64,000 nucleotides of DNA from Anaerolineae bacterium (GCA_020848035.1 JADLAX010000073.1:1-64000); one strand, 5' to 3'. Counted from the first letter of the stretch, positions 35,363-44,451 are shown. Translations and numbers: made by a program. Notes: generated by a model not told the origin, from the sequence alone.

Positions 35363-36595
35363 CTAGGGTGACTCCACCGTAGGGGTAATCACCGTGGTTG
35401 TTGTAATGGTGGTTGACGGGGTAATCGTCAACGTGGTGGTAATCTCCGCAATGGGTGGGGGAATCACGTCCACAATCACAGACAAATTCGCTTCCAACTC
35501 TTCCGGATATACCTTGTCGGCCGTCAGGAACAGGTCTGCATTGCCGTGGCAGGCATCGCAGGATTCCGTTTGCGGCGTGTTGCGCTGGATATTGTGCGGC
35601 GTGGTGTAGACCCATGTCGGCAGTGCGCTAAAGTTGGCCAACAGATTGTCGCCATAGTAGGCAAAGCTGTCTTGCGCCACCGGCACATGACGAAGGGTCA
35701 CATACTCATACGGCCGATCATAACTCTCCATCGCATTCTTCCCGATGATGAACGTAAAGTACGAACCATCTGTGGCGTAGAACGGATTGCCTGTCGTCTC
35801 GCTAATCTGCACGTGGCAGCCATCGCAGCTGGTGTAAGAGACCGAATGACACACCTGGCAAGCAAGATCGCCACCATGCTGTTCGTGCATCTCAATATCA
35901 TCATCTTGCATCGCCACCGTCATATGACAAGACTCACAGCTGGGCGTCTGCGCACCATCGTACCGATGATCGGCTGGTGCTTCTAGCAGCGCCAGCTGCG
36001 CCTCTGGCCCGGTATGGCACGATTGGCAATCGTCTGGCGCGCCGTGCATTTGCTGCCCGGAGTGGCAGTCCACACAGGTCATTCGCCCCTGGCTAAAATG
36101 CACATCGGGCCGCAAGCCTTCATGTTTGCCCAAATACTCATTACCAACCCGGCTGCCGTGGCAGGCCGTGCAGTTCCGCGTCATCGAAGGCGTTTCATTA
36201 AAGATATGCCCTTCGATGAGGCCACCACCAACCAGATTCGGCTGGCTGACGTGGCATTCACCGCAGGTGGCATGGCAGTTGCTGCAATGGTTGCCAAACA
36301 TCGTTGCAATGACTTCATGATCTTCTGGTAAAGTGCGGGCATCCAAAACGGTCCAGTACCCTGCCAGGTTGCTGTGCAGGTTGTTGTCGTGAGTCGCGAC
36401 CACATCTGGGTGGCACTCACCACAAGCTTCTACCGGATTTTCACTGGGGTTTTCAATAAGCCCAACGTGGGCCTCAAACTTGTCGGGCGTGTTTTGCCCG
36501 GCATGACAATCGACACAGGCCACCTGGCCATGTACTTCTTCGGGGAACAGCTCCCCATCTACCAAAACCTTTTCCCATGACTCCAACGGAGCCAC
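35363..36595 (-). CDS. Undecaheme c-type cytochrome, 3' part of a probable frameshifted gene
   Basis: The 410-residue product has 11 CXXCH motifs from CVDCH near residue 27 to CDACH near 347, spaced irregularly with extra His as candidate distal ligands, and a Thr-rich C-terminus. It starts at a GTG without a signal peptide, although c-type hemes are attached outside the membrane. The gene at 36605-36928, immediately upstream, supplies a lipoprotein signal and one more CXXCH, and ends 9 nt before in another frame. I think both are one 12-heme lipoprotein broken by a frameshift near 36600. It likely passes electrons on the cell surface. Confidence 0.75.
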   Translation of the reverse strand: MAPLESWEKVLVDGELFPEEVHGQVACVDCHAGQNTPDKFEAHVGLIENPSENPVEACGECHPDVVATHDNNLHSNLAGYWTVLDARTLPEDHEVIATMFGNHCSNCHATCGECHVSQPNLVGGGLIEGHIFNETPSMTRNCTACHGSRVGNEYLGKHEGLRPDVHFSQGRMTCVDCHSGQQMHGAPDDCQSCHTGPEAQLALLEAPADHRYDGAQTPSCESCHMTVAMQDDDIEMHEQHGGDLACQVCHSVSYTSCDGCHVQISETTGNPFYATDGSYFTFIIGKNAMESYDRPYEYVTLRHVPVAQDSFAYYGDNLLANFSALPTWVYTTPHNIQRNTPQTESCDACHGNADLFLTADKVYPEELEANLSVIVDVIPPPIAEITTTLTITPSTTITTTTVITPTVESP

Positions 36596-36604
36596 CTCTC
36601 CCCC

Positions 36605-36928
36605 TCAGCCTTCCCCTTCGTTTTCGCTAATCACTTCTTCTTCGGGATCGGCCGTTTGGATGAGCAGGTCTTTATTGGTGTGGCAGTCCAGGCAGTTGTC
36701 GAGGGGTACCGGCTCCTCGGTTGGTGCAGCGGGTGGTTCTGCGGTGGGCAAAACGGCCGTTACCGTCTCTACCACCACCGGCTCTACATTGGCTACCACA
36801 TCGGCCGTGTTCGATTCGGCCGTTTGGCAGCCAACCAGCGCCATCACCCCCAACATGAGTAGCAGGCTTACCACAAATCCTACAGCTTTGAGCGGAAGTT
36901 TCGCCTGATTCAAGATACGCTCCTTCAA
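36605..36928 (-). CDS. Monoheme lipoprotein, 5' part of a probable 12-heme cytochrome
   Basis: The 107-residue product has a lipoprotein signal (MALVGC, Cys34), a Val/Thr/Pro/Glu-rich linker and one CLDCH motif, then an acidic end (SENEGEG). This stops just before the undecaheme frame begins. A -1 or +2 shift in the purine-rich stretch at about 36596-36612 would join the two. If not a sequencing error or programmed shift, it is a separate small lipoprotein translationally coupled to the next gene. Confidence 0.7.
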   Translation of the reverse strand: MKERILNQAKLPLKAVGFVVSLLLMLGVMALVGCQTAESNTADVVANVEPVVVETVTAVLPTAEPPAAPTEEPVPLDNCLDCHTNKDLLIQTADPEEEVISENEGEG

Positions 36929-37274
36929 ACTAATGACCTAAAAAACCAGGGCGTTAATGCCAAAAACAAAAAGCTTAACACCCGATTGGTGAAAATTTTC
37001 ACTAACAGTATAACTAAGCAGCAGGCGAAATCAATGTTTTTTCAAGGTTTTACTTATTGCTTTTGCTTCTTGTCATCCATAACAAAAAACAATCAGAATC
37101 CCGGTCTATCCTATTGAGTACGTTATTTTTTGTTGTTAGAATGAGGTTATTGTTAATAATTTCACAAATGGGATTCGGGGAAGCGTTACTGATATTGACC
37201 GCACAGAATCCATCACCTTCCAATTTGGGCAGCCGAACCAAAAGGTTGCGGCTGTTTTTCCTTTTGAGGCGACT
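36929..37274. promoter_or_regulatory. Divergent control region of the cytochrome cluster
   Basis: This AT-rich 346-bp region lies between the leftward 12-heme/rhodanese genes and the rightward octaheme/Fe-S/NrfD genes. It must hold promoters for both. It lacks the ACGGCCGT palindrome and any convincing gene. I could not identify specific boxes. Confidence 0.5.
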
Positions 37275-38315
37275 ATGAAAAAGTTTTTGAAGTTCAAGCA
37301 GTTGAATTGGCCCCTCCCCCTCGGCTTGCTCGTGGGGCTTTTGAGCCTTTTCTCCACCGTCCAGCTGGCGCTGGCCCAGGATGATGCCGAACCGGATGCG
37401 CCCGTTATTCCCACGCAGGAATGCCAGGAATGCCATTTGGATGTGGCCAACCATTGGCAAGACAGTGCTCATGCGCACGCTTTTGACGATGAGGTGTTCC
37501 AGGCGCAGTGGGTGGCGCTGGGCGAGCCGGGCGAATGCCTGGCCTGCCATACCACCAACTACCAACCCGCCACCGGTGAATTTGATGAAGCAGGCGTGGC
37601 TTGCGAATCTTGCCACGGTGAAACCACGGAAGAGCATCCTCCGGCAGCCGTGCCGATTTTGGCTGATACCGAATATTGCGGTACCTGTCACACTACCACT
37701 CTGGGGGAGTGGCACCAAACCGGCCATGCGTCTGAGGAAATAGGGTGCATGGATTGTCATGATCCGCACAGCCAGCAGCCGCTGTTTGAAGAGCCAGATG
37801 CCCTGTGCATCAACTGCCATGAGGACAGCATGGGTGATTACCTGGAGGACATGCACATTCAGGAAGGGATCGGCTGTGTTGACTGCCATGCCCTGGTGAT
37901 TCCATCGGAAGATATGCCCGAAGATGGCATTGTGCCCACGGGCCATGCGTTTACCATTACGCCCGCCACCTGCGTAGCCTGCCACACCGATGCCCTGCAC
38001 GCCGGTTTTTCACTGCCGGGTTACGAGCACGGGGCAGCGGCCGCCAATGGTAGCGGGGCAGCGGCCGAAGGTGAAGCTGAAGCGGATGTGGTGACTGTTT
38101 TGCAGGGCACCGTCAGCCTGGAAGAGCCTGATGCGCTGACGCCGGAGCAAAAGGTGCAAACGCTGGAAGCGGCGCTGGCCAACCGGAACCTGACGCTGCT
38201 GTTCCAGGGTGGTGTGTTGGGGCTGGTGCTGGGTGGTTCTACGGCCTGGTTTGTAGCCAACAACGTTCGCCAACGGCGCGAGCTTGAAGGGGACAATCAT
38301 GAGCAAGAAAAATAG
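37275..38315 (+). CDS. Octaheme c-type cytochrome, membrane-anchored
   Basis: The 346-residue protein has a signal peptide ending near QLALAQ (about residue 35), eight CXXCH motifs (CQECH, CLACH, CESCH, CGTCH, CMDCH, CINCH, CVDCH, CVACH) between about 48 and 240, an Ala/Glu-rich linker and a C-terminal transmembrane helix (LLFQGGVLGLVLGGSTAWFV). It is the first gene of an operon with an Fe-S protein and an NrfD-type subunit, overlapping the former by 17 nt. This matches cytochrome subunits of membrane redox complexes of the NrfD/Hmc/Qrc type. GAGG lies 5 nt upstream of the ATG. Confidence 0.85.
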   Translation: MKKFLKFKQLNWPLPLGLLVGLLSLFSTVQLALAQDDAEPDAPVIPTQECQECHLDVANHWQDSAHAHAFDDEVFQAQWVALGEPGECLACHTTNYQPATGEFDEAGVACESCHGETTEEHPPAAVPILADTEYCGTCHTTTLGEWHQTGHASEEIGCMDCHDPHSQQPLFEEPDALCINCHEDSMGDYLEDMHIQEGIGCVDCHALVIPSEDMPEDGIVPTGHAFTITPATCVACHTDALHAGFSLPGYEHGAAAANGSGAAAEGEAEADVVTVLQGTVSLEEPDALTPEQKVQTLEAALANRNLTLLFQGGVLGLVLGGSTAWFVANNVRQRRELEGDNHEQEK

Positions 38316-39123
38316 CGACAACCGTAAGCCGCCTCTTCTGAGTCGGCGGGAGGCGTTGAAGATTATTGGGGCGACGGGGGCAACGGCCGTTATCGCCCAG
38401 GCGGTTACGGCCGGACCACTTTCTTCGGGCGCGATTGAGGGGTTGAAGCGGGAAACCCACCACGCCAGTTCGGACCACGAGTGGCATATGGTGATTGACC
38501 TGGCTGAATGTATTGGCTGCCAATATTGCATTTGGGCCTGCCAGGCGACCAATGATGTGCCAGAAGACAACATGCGCTGGAACATCGGCTTTGATGAGCG
38601 CACGGAAAGCGGTACGGACTTTTTTATGACACGGCCGTGTTTACACTGCCAGGAAGCGCCGTGTACCAAGGTGTGCCCGGTTGGCGCTACGTGGGTGCGT
38701 GAAGATGGCATTGTGGCGATGGATTACGATCGCTGCATTGGCTGCCGCTACTGCGAAGTGGCCTGCCCGTATGACGTGCGCCGCTTCAACTGGGGCACCA
38801 TCGAGACAGAAAATAAGTACCATCCCACCTGGGGCGTGCCCGAGGTGGAGCGCCGCGAGCGCGGCGTGGCAGAGAAGTGCACCTTCTGCGTGCACCGCAT
38901 TGATCGCGGTCTGGCCGAGGGGTTAACGCCGGGGGTTGATCCGCAGGCAACACCGGCCTGTGTCAACATTTGCCCGGTGAATGCGCGCATCTTTGGCGAC
39001 ATCAAGGATCCAGAAAGCCCAGTTTCAAAGTATCTGGCGGAGCACGAAACGTTTCGGCTGCGGGAAGATTTTGGCACGGAGCCAAAGGTGCATTACGTGC
39101 GCCCGGAACGTGAGGAGGTGTAA
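38299..39123 (+). CDS. Tat-exported 4x[4Fe-4S] electron-transfer subunit (PsrB/NrfC-like)
   Basis: The 274-residue protein has a twin-arginine signal (LSRREALKIIG) and 16 cysteines in four ferredoxin-type clusters: CIGCQYCIWAC, CLHCQEAPCTKVC, CIGCRYCEVAC with AC-PYDVRR, and CTFC with CVNIC. It connects a multiheme or catalytic subunit to the quinone-reactive NrfD membrane subunit. ATG 38299 is preferred over TTG 38284 because of the GAAGGGG ribosome-binding site. Its stop is 1 nt before the NrfD gene start, with GGAGGTG just ahead. Confidence 0.9.
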   Translation: MSKKNSDNRKPPLLSRREALKIIGATGATAVIAQAVTAGPLSSGAIEGLKRETHHASSDHEWHMVIDLAECIGCQYCIWACQATNDVPEDNMRWNIGFDERTESGTDFFMTRPCLHCQEAPCTKVCPVGATWVREDGIVAMDYDRCIGCRYCEVACPYDVRRFNWGTIETENKYHPTWGVPEVERRERGVAEKCTFCVHRIDRGLAEGLTPGVDPQATPACVNICPVNARIFGDIKDPESPVSKYLAEHETFRLREDFGTEPKVHYVRPEREEV

Positions 39124-39124
39124 G

Positions 39125-40375
39125 ATGGCGGCGGTAACAATGCCTAAAAAGGAAAAGAAGGGGGGGATACGGCCGTTTCACGTCTGGATCGCCACGTTAG
39201 CCATTATGCTGGTGATTGGCGGCTGGGGCATTTACCAAACGTTGTGGTACGGCTTGCAGGTGACCAATCTGACCGACCAGGTGCCGTGGGGCTTGTGGAT
39301 TACCCACGATCTTTCGGCGATTGCGTTGGGGGCGGGGGCGTTTACGTTTTCGGCCGTGGTCTATTTGTTTCGCATCAAGCGGTTTGCGCCGATTGCCCGC
39401 ATGGCGGTGTTTGTAGGCTTTTTGGGCTACACCTCAGCGATGCTGGCGCTGGCCATGGATATCGGCCGTCCCGACCGCTTCTGGCATCCGCTGGTGTATT
39501 GGAACGTGCATTCCGTGCTGTGGGAAATTACCCTGTGCGTCATTTTGTACTCCACCGTCCTGGTCATTGAAGTGCTGCCGATTTTGTTCGACAGCCGCCT
39601 GTTTGACAACCGGCCCAGGTGGCGCGCCTTTGGCCACAAGCTGCACAAGCTGACGCCGGTGATGGCGGTGCTGGGCATGGCGCTTTCTATGCTGCACCAG
39701 TCGTCGCTGGGAGCCACTTACGGCGTTTTGTCGGGGCGGGCCATCTGGTACAAGCCATCCATGCCGGTGATGTTTATTCTGTCGGCGGTGGCGGGTGGTG
39801 TTTCGGCTACGCTGTTGGCCACGATGATCACCAGCAAGCTGACCCATCGAGATCTGATTGACAAGTTTTTACGGCGGGATATTGCTCGATTGGCGGCATT
39901 TACGCTGCTGGCGTACCTGTATCTCAAGATTTGGGACTGGGCGGCCACTTCTTACTACAGCCAGGCACCGGGTACGGCTGATGCGCTCACCCGCCTGCAA
40001 GCGACGACACCTTACACCCAATCGTTTTGGTGGATTGAAATCTTCCTCTGCGGCCTGGTGCCGGCGGTGATTTTGCTGAACCGCGAAATGCGGCGCAAAG
40101 AGTGGCCGCTGATGGGTGCTTTGTTCCTGGTGGTGTTTGGCGTGGTGATTAACCGGTGGAACGTGACGCTGTCTGGGTTGGTGGTGCCGCCGCAGTGGTC
40201 GCCCGGGGTATTGGGCCGCACAATTGCTGTGGCATACGTGCCTTCCTGGGTCGAGATTGCCGTTTCCGTGGGGGTATTGGCGTATGCGTTTCTGGCGTTT
40301 ACGCTGGGGGCCAGGTACCTGCCGCTGTTCCAGCATGGGCACGACGACACAGAACATGCTGCCCCGGCTGATTAG
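39125..40375 (+). CDS. NrfD/HybB-type quinone-interacting membrane subunit
   Basis: The 416-residue protein has about ten hydrophobic helices and NrfD/PsrC-family features: VPWGLWITHDLSAIALGAGA, an early Trp-Gly-Leu segment and MLHQSSLGATYGV. These subunits bind menaquinone and exchange electrons with the Fe-S partner on the outer face. No molybdopterin or other catalytic subunit follows, so the complex consists of octaheme cytochrome, Fe-S protein and NrfD subunit, perhaps passing electrons to the 12-heme lipoprotein. It starts one base after the Fe-S gene stop. Confidence 0.88.
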   Translation: MAAVTMPKKEKKGGIRPFHVWIATLAIMLVIGGWGIYQTLWYGLQVTNLTDQVPWGLWITHDLSAIALGAGAFTFSAVVYLFRIKRFAPIARMAVFVGFLGYTSAMLALAMDIGRPDRFWHPLVYWNVHSVLWEITLCVILYSTVLVIEVLPILFDSRLFDNRPRWRAFGHKLHKLTPVMAVLGMALSMLHQSSLGATYGVLSGRAIWYKPSMPVMFILSAVAGGVSATLLATMITSKLTHRDLIDKFLRRDIARLAAFTLLAYLYLKIWDWAATSYYSQAPGTADALTRLQATTPYTQSFWWIEIFLCGLVPAVILLNREMRRKEWPLMGALFLVVFGVVINRWNVTLSGLVVPPQWSPGVLGRTIAVAYVPSWVEIAVSVGVLAYAFLAFTLGARYLPLFQHGHDDTEHAAPAD

Positions 40376-40411
40376 GGCCTAATCAGCACGGCGCAATACG
40401 CTAAAGGAAAT

Positions 40412-41017
40412 GTGTGTGAAATGAAACATGTGGTGCGTTTCTTATTGTTGGGGGTGATTTTGCTGGGGGTGGGAACGGCCGTTGCCTGCAACACCGCCGA
40501 TGAAGCCACAGAACCCGCTGCTGAGGAACCGACAAACACAGTAGAAGTGCCCGAGGAGGTGATGGTGGTTCGCGAAGCCGCTTTGGAGCATTTGCGCACC
40601 ATCGCCCAGATTATGGTACCCCCCGAAAGCACGCCCTGGCAAAGCAGCACCAACGATGATTTTGCCGAAACGGGTACCAGCGTCTACTTATTTTCTGCCG
40701 AAGATGACAAACTCAGCATTTCATATCCTTCCCCGGCCACCGACGAGACCTTATTTTATGTGGCCCTGCGGAACAGCACGCTTGATTTTTGCTGGCAGGC
40801 GTTTATTGACGCCGATGGTGAAATTCAATCTTCGGGATACGATATGGTAGAACCGGGGCTGGCCAATCCATCGGCGCAGTACTGCGAGGATCAGGGCTAT
40901 ACCTTTGAGATTCGCACGCGGGAAGATGGCAAAGAGTGTGGGGCGTGTGTGTTTTCTGCAGAGGATATGTGCAACGCCTGGGATTATTTTTACGGCAACT
41001 GTGGTCCGGCGGAATAG
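40412..41017 (+). CDS. Lipoprotein with DUF333-like C-terminal domain
   Basis: The 201-residue product has a lipoprotein signal (lipobox GTAVAC, Cys26 from GTG 40412), an acidic linker, a middle domain of unknown type (about 55-140), and a Cys-rich C-terminus: NPSAQYCEDQGYTFEI, CGACVFSAEDMCNAWDYF and NCG. This matches DUF333, a small secreted domain of unknown function. The start could be ATG 40421. It follows the NrfD gene by 36 nt in the same direction and may be part of the operon. Its 3' half overlaps the antisense tail of the truncated J-domain frame. Confidence 0.7.
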   Translation: MCEMKHVVRFLLLGVILLGVGTAVACNTADEATEPAAEEPTNTVEVPEEVMVVREAALEHLRTIAQIMVPPESTPWQSSTNDDFAETGTSVYLFSAEDDKLSISYPSPATDETLFYVALRNSTLDFCWQAFIDADGEIQSSGYDMVEPGLANPSAQYCEDQGYTFEIRTREDGKECGACVFSAEDMCNAWDYFYGNCGPAE

Positions 41018-41923
41018 TCTAGTGCTGATTTGCCCCGAGCTTTCAGTGAATGAGAAGCGGAGTTTGCCTTGCCTTCTTGACTGTTTTAAGGTCAGGAAGA
41101 CGGCCGTTTCCTCCCCCATCTCATCTTCCATCGTTGCCAACTGCTCTTCCAACACGGCTCGCTCGATTTGTCGCTTGGCAATATCTTCGCGCAGCTGCGC
41201 TGACACCTTGCCAAACCAGTCCCGCCCTTTACGCGCCACCTCTTCCTGACGACGCATCATCACCGCGCTTTTGTGCTTGTCTAGTCGGGCCAACTCATCT
41301 TCAATCTCTTGCAGCCGGTTTTGCACCCGCGTTAGTTCACGGGTGAGCAGGTCTAGCTGCTCCTCATCGCTCTGGACTGCAATCGTGTGCGGCGCATCCG
41401 GCTCCAGCAATAGCTGCTCTAGCTTTTCCAAATTACCCGCCGCGTAGGCCGCGTTAATCGCCCACATCATCTGTGTGCGGTACTCGCGGTCTGCTTCATC
41501 CACCGCCATGTCTGGATGAAAACGGCGGTACAGCTGCTTCAGCGACACCTTCTCTTCCTCGGCCAGCATCTGGCGCGGCGCTTTCGATGCAGTGTGGTAA
41601 CGATACTTGCCCGATTCCGAGGCAGTTTTGCCAGAGGCCCAGGCGTCGGCTTCGTTTTCCGGATCGGTTTGCCACCCTTCGCCCAGCCAGCGCATCTGCC
41701 GCTTTAGCTCTTGAATTTCGGCATCCAGCTTGTCCAGCTTTTCGGTGAGCTTGGCAATGCGGGAGCGCAGCTTGAACTCAAAGGTGTTAATCGCCGCCAG
41801 CCGATCCGATAGCTCCGCCTCGGCTTCCACCAGGCGCGGACGCAGGCTATTTAGCAGCGAACTGATCTGCTCAATTTGCTCATGCAAGCTGGTTTTTGCG
41901 GGTGATTGATTCGGGTTTGTCAT
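40751..41923 (-). pseudogene. 3'-truncated J-domain paralogue
   Basis: The first 275 or so codons are a close paralogue of the J-domain protein at 30832-31824, with a 4-residue deletion (QLAR missing) just before the HPD motif. Identity stops directly after EETAVF, at an ACGGCCGT palindrome (41100-41107) also present at that point in the intact copy. After this the frame runs on antisense through the DUF333 lipoprotein gene to 40751, with no family sequence. The acidic tail is lost. The 5' end and leaderless-type TACAAT box are kept, so a protein may still be made. Confidence 0.7.
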
Positions 41924-41955
41924 GCGCGTATTGTACCATCATTCGCCAACATGAC

Positions 41956-41985
41956 TTGACAAATTATCCGATAAATGTGTATAAA
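41956..41985 (+). promoter_or_regulatory. Promoter of the 42075 membrane protein gene
   Basis: A perfect TTGACA (41956-41961) and TATAAA (41980-41985) are separated by 18 bp, giving a 5' leader of about 80 nt before ATG 42075. Confidence 0.6.
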
Positions 41986-42074
41986 TTTTGTGTCCCCAGC
42001 ATCGCAAAAAGTTCACTTCACGTCGTCAGAGCATCCAAATGAACCGAATGAATTAATTACCTTGGAGAGAGGAT

Positions 42075-42572
42075 ATGCAAAAACAAAACGGTGGAAATAA
42101 CAGTTATCAAGGCCCAAAATGGGTGCCGCCCGTTGCCTTTATCGCGATGGGCTTAGTTGGCTATATTGGTTTTGTCTGGTTACGCGGCAACTTTTTGGAT
42201 GCTTTGGCAATGCCCCTTGTTGTTGGGTTTGTTTGGCTCGCTGGAATGAAGCAAAAATTGGCTTGGGCTGTAGCTTTAGTTGCCCTATATGTGATGCTGG
42301 CCGTGCCAGCGATGGCAGCCGGTTGGATGGATTGGCAGATGCTGAATCCGATTATATCGGCCGTTGTTCTCATGGTAGTAACTTTTACTATGACCAGACT
42401 GCCACTACAAAAATCGGCTGTATTGGTCGCCTTTGTCGTTGTGGTTCTGGGGCTATTGTTGGTGTTTAGCTTCATCGAAGCATTCACGTTTGTCACGCTT
42501 TCAGTTGGCCTGGGCGCTGGCCTGTTGGGCCTCTACCTTTTTCCCCATTGGCGACAAGAGTCATTTTCTTAA
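42075..42572 (+). CDS. Uncharacterised multi-helix membrane protein
   Basis: The 165-residue product has a polar N-terminus with a Pro-rich WVPP, then about five to six hydrophobic helices (for instance AFIAMGLVGYIGFVW, LAWAVALVALYVMLAVPAM, SAVLVAFVVVVLGLLLVF). I do not recognise the family. GGAGAGAGGAT precedes the ATG, and a near-consensus promoter lies upstream. It stands alone between the truncated J-domain frame and the cimA end. Confidence 0.65.
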   Translation: MQKQNGGNNSYQGPKWVPPVAFIAMGLVGYIGFVWLRGNFLDALAMPLVVGFVWLAGMKQKLAWAVALVALYVMLAVPAMAAGWMDWQMLNPIISAVVLMVVTFTMTRLPLQKSAVLVAFVVVVLGLLLVFSFIEAFTFVTLSVGLGAGLLGLYLFPHWRQESFS

Positions 42573-42881
42573 TTTCTTGCGGGCTGTGGCAGGCGTCCCG
42601 CCTCGCCACTTTCTTCGTCAGGATGAATTTTGGGATGGACAGGAATTGTTTGCGTGGGAAACGGCCGTTGCCTATAAAACCATGCTAAAAATTTGAGGGA
42701 CAGTTTTGTAGAATAGGCGGCGCGGCGGGACGCCGGGCCGCAGCCAGGCGAGGTTTGACGCTGGCCGAAGACCTCGCCAGAGCAGGGGGGCATAATTTTG
42801 CAGAGTAGCCGCGGATTCTTTCCGCGTAAAGTACGGCGCAGAAAGAATCTGTGGCTACAAAATTACCCAATTACCAATTAC
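42573..42881. other. Spacer with hairpins, no gene seen
   Basis: The stretch holds one ACGGCCGT palindrome (42660), a GGCGAGGT / ACCTCGCC hairpin near 42750-42780, an inverted repeat with arms of about 18 bp near 42808-42865 (GTAGCC...TTTC with GAAA...GGCTAC) and the AATTACCC words next to cimA. These probably end the cimA and membrane protein transcripts. Confidence 0.6.
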
Positions 42882-44441
42882 TCAATTACCCAACAACGCA
42901 TACTCCATACTGTCCGCCAACGCCTGCCAACTCGCTTCGATGATGTTGGCGCTGGCCCCGACGGTGCTCCAGCTTCTGTTGCCCTGGCGCGTTTCGATCA
43001 GCACGCGGGTGGTGGCGGCAGTGGCGTTTTCGCCATCCAAAATGCGCACCTTGTAATCGACCAGCTTGATGCTGCTGAGCTGCGGGTACACATCTACCAG
43101 CGCCTGGCGCAGGGCAGCATCCAGCGCGTTGACCGGGCCATTCCCGTCGGCGACGGTGTGCATGCGCTTGGGGCCAACCCGCACTTTCACAATCGCTTCT
43201 GCATTCAAGCCACGCCCGCGCCGTTGGCTCACGTTCACGGAGTAGTCGATTACCTCAAACGGCGGCACGTAGGCGGGGTGGGTGCGGCGCAGCATCAGCT
43301 CCACGGACGCTTCGGCCCCTTCAAACGTAAAACCTTGCGATTCCAGCACCTTGATTTGTTCCAGCGCTTTGCGTAAATCGAGGCTTTCGGTGTTCAGGCC
43401 AAACTGATTGGCTTTGTCTACCAGATTGCCTCGTCCCGACAGCTCCGAAACGACGCTGCGCTGCTGGTTGCCCACCAGCGTTGGCTCGATGTGCTGGTAG
43501 CTGAGCGGGTTTTTGAGCATGGCGGCGACGTGAATGCCGCCCTTGTGGGCAAAGGCGCTGGCCCCGACAAACGGTTGATGATCGTCCAAATCCAGGTTGG
43601 CGACCTCGGCGACGTAGCGGGAAAGCTCGGTGAGGCCAGCCAATTTTTCCGGCGGCACGCAGTCGTACCCCATTTTTAGCTGCAAATCGGGGATGACGCT
43701 GCACAGGTTAGCGTTGGCCACGCGCTCGCCATAGCCGTTGATGGTGCCCTGCACCTGCACTGCCCCAGCGCGCACCCCGGCCAGCGAGTTGGCCACGCCG
43801 CATTCGCCGTCGTCGTGGGTGTGAATGCCGATTTGGATTTTGGGGCCAACGGCCGTTCTCACTTCCCCCATTATTTCCTCAATCTCCCACGGCAGGGAGC
43901 CGCCGTTGGTGTCACACAGCACCACGCTGTCCGCCCCATTCACGGCGGCGGCTTTCAGCGTGGCGATGGCGTACTCCGGGTTCGCTTTGTAGCCGTCGAA
44001 GAAATGCTCCGCGTCGTAAATCACCTCTTTGTTGTGCGACTTGCAGTAGGCCACGCTCTCGCCAATCATCGCCAGATTTTCTGCCATGCTCACTTCCAGC
44101 ACGTCGTGGACGTGCAAATCCCACGTTTTGCCCACCAGGGTAATGACCGGCGTATTGGCTTCGATGAGCAGCTTCAGGTTGGCGTCTTCTTCCGGCGTGA
44201 CGCCTTTGCGCCGGGTGCTGCCGAAGGCGCACACCCTGGCGTGCTTCAGGTCCAGCGAGCCGACGCGGCGGAAATATTCCACGTCCTTCGGGTTGGAGCC
44301 CGGCCAGCCGCCTTCGATGTAATCAATGCCAAAGTCATCGAGCTTTTGGGTGATTTTGAGCTTGTCGTCGAGTGAGAGGGAAATCCCTTCGCGCTGGGTG
44401 CCATCGCGCAAAGTGGTGTCGTAGAGGAAGATTTTGGTCAT
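42882..44441 (-). CDS. cimA: (R)-citramalate synthase
   Basis: CimA condenses pyruvate and acetyl-CoA to citramalate, the first step of the threonine-independent isoleucine route. The protein (519 residues from ATG 44441) begins with IFLYDTTLRDGTQREG, the metal-binding DRE-TIM start. It has HTHDDGECGVANSLAG and GTINGYGERVANANL, and a C-terminal regulatory domain. The EGGWPGSNPKD segment is typical of CimA rather than LeuA. AGGAGAAAAG supports ATG 44441; the frame extends to 44504 only through a GGAGATT repeat. It is the last gene of the ilvB-led operon. LeuB and LeuCD act on the later steps. Confidence 0.9.
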   Translation of the reverse strand: MTKIFLYDTTLRDGTQREGISLSLDDKLKITQKLDDFGIDYIEGGWPGSNPKDVEYFRRVGSLDLKHARVCAFGSTRRKGVTPEEDANLKLLIEANTPVITLVGKTWDLHVHDVLEVSMAENLAMIGESVAYCKSHNKEVIYDAEHFFDGYKANPEYAIATLKAAAVNGADSVVLCDTNGGSLPWEIEEIMGEVRTAVGPKIQIGIHTHDDGECGVANSLAGVRAGAVQVQGTINGYGERVANANLCSVIPDLQLKMGYDCVPPEKLAGLTELSRYVAEVANLDLDDHQPFVGASAFAHKGGIHVAAMLKNPLSYQHIEPTLVGNQQRSVVSELSGRGNLVDKANQFGLNTESLDLRKALEQIKVLESQGFTFEGAEASVELMLRRTHPAYVPPFEVIDYSVNVSQRRGRGLNAEAIVKVRVGPKRMHTVADGNGPVNALDAALRQALVDVYPQLSSIKLVDYKVRILDGENATAATTRVLIETRQGNRSWSTVGASANIIEASWQALADSMEYALLGN

Positions 44442-44451
44442 GCTTTTCTCC

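Noticed and set aside
37050..38000. Minus-strand frame of 316 codons opposite the octaheme cytochrome
   Set aside because: The plus strand has a signal peptide, eight CXXCH motifs and a proper ribosome-binding site. The antisense frame has no recognisable features.
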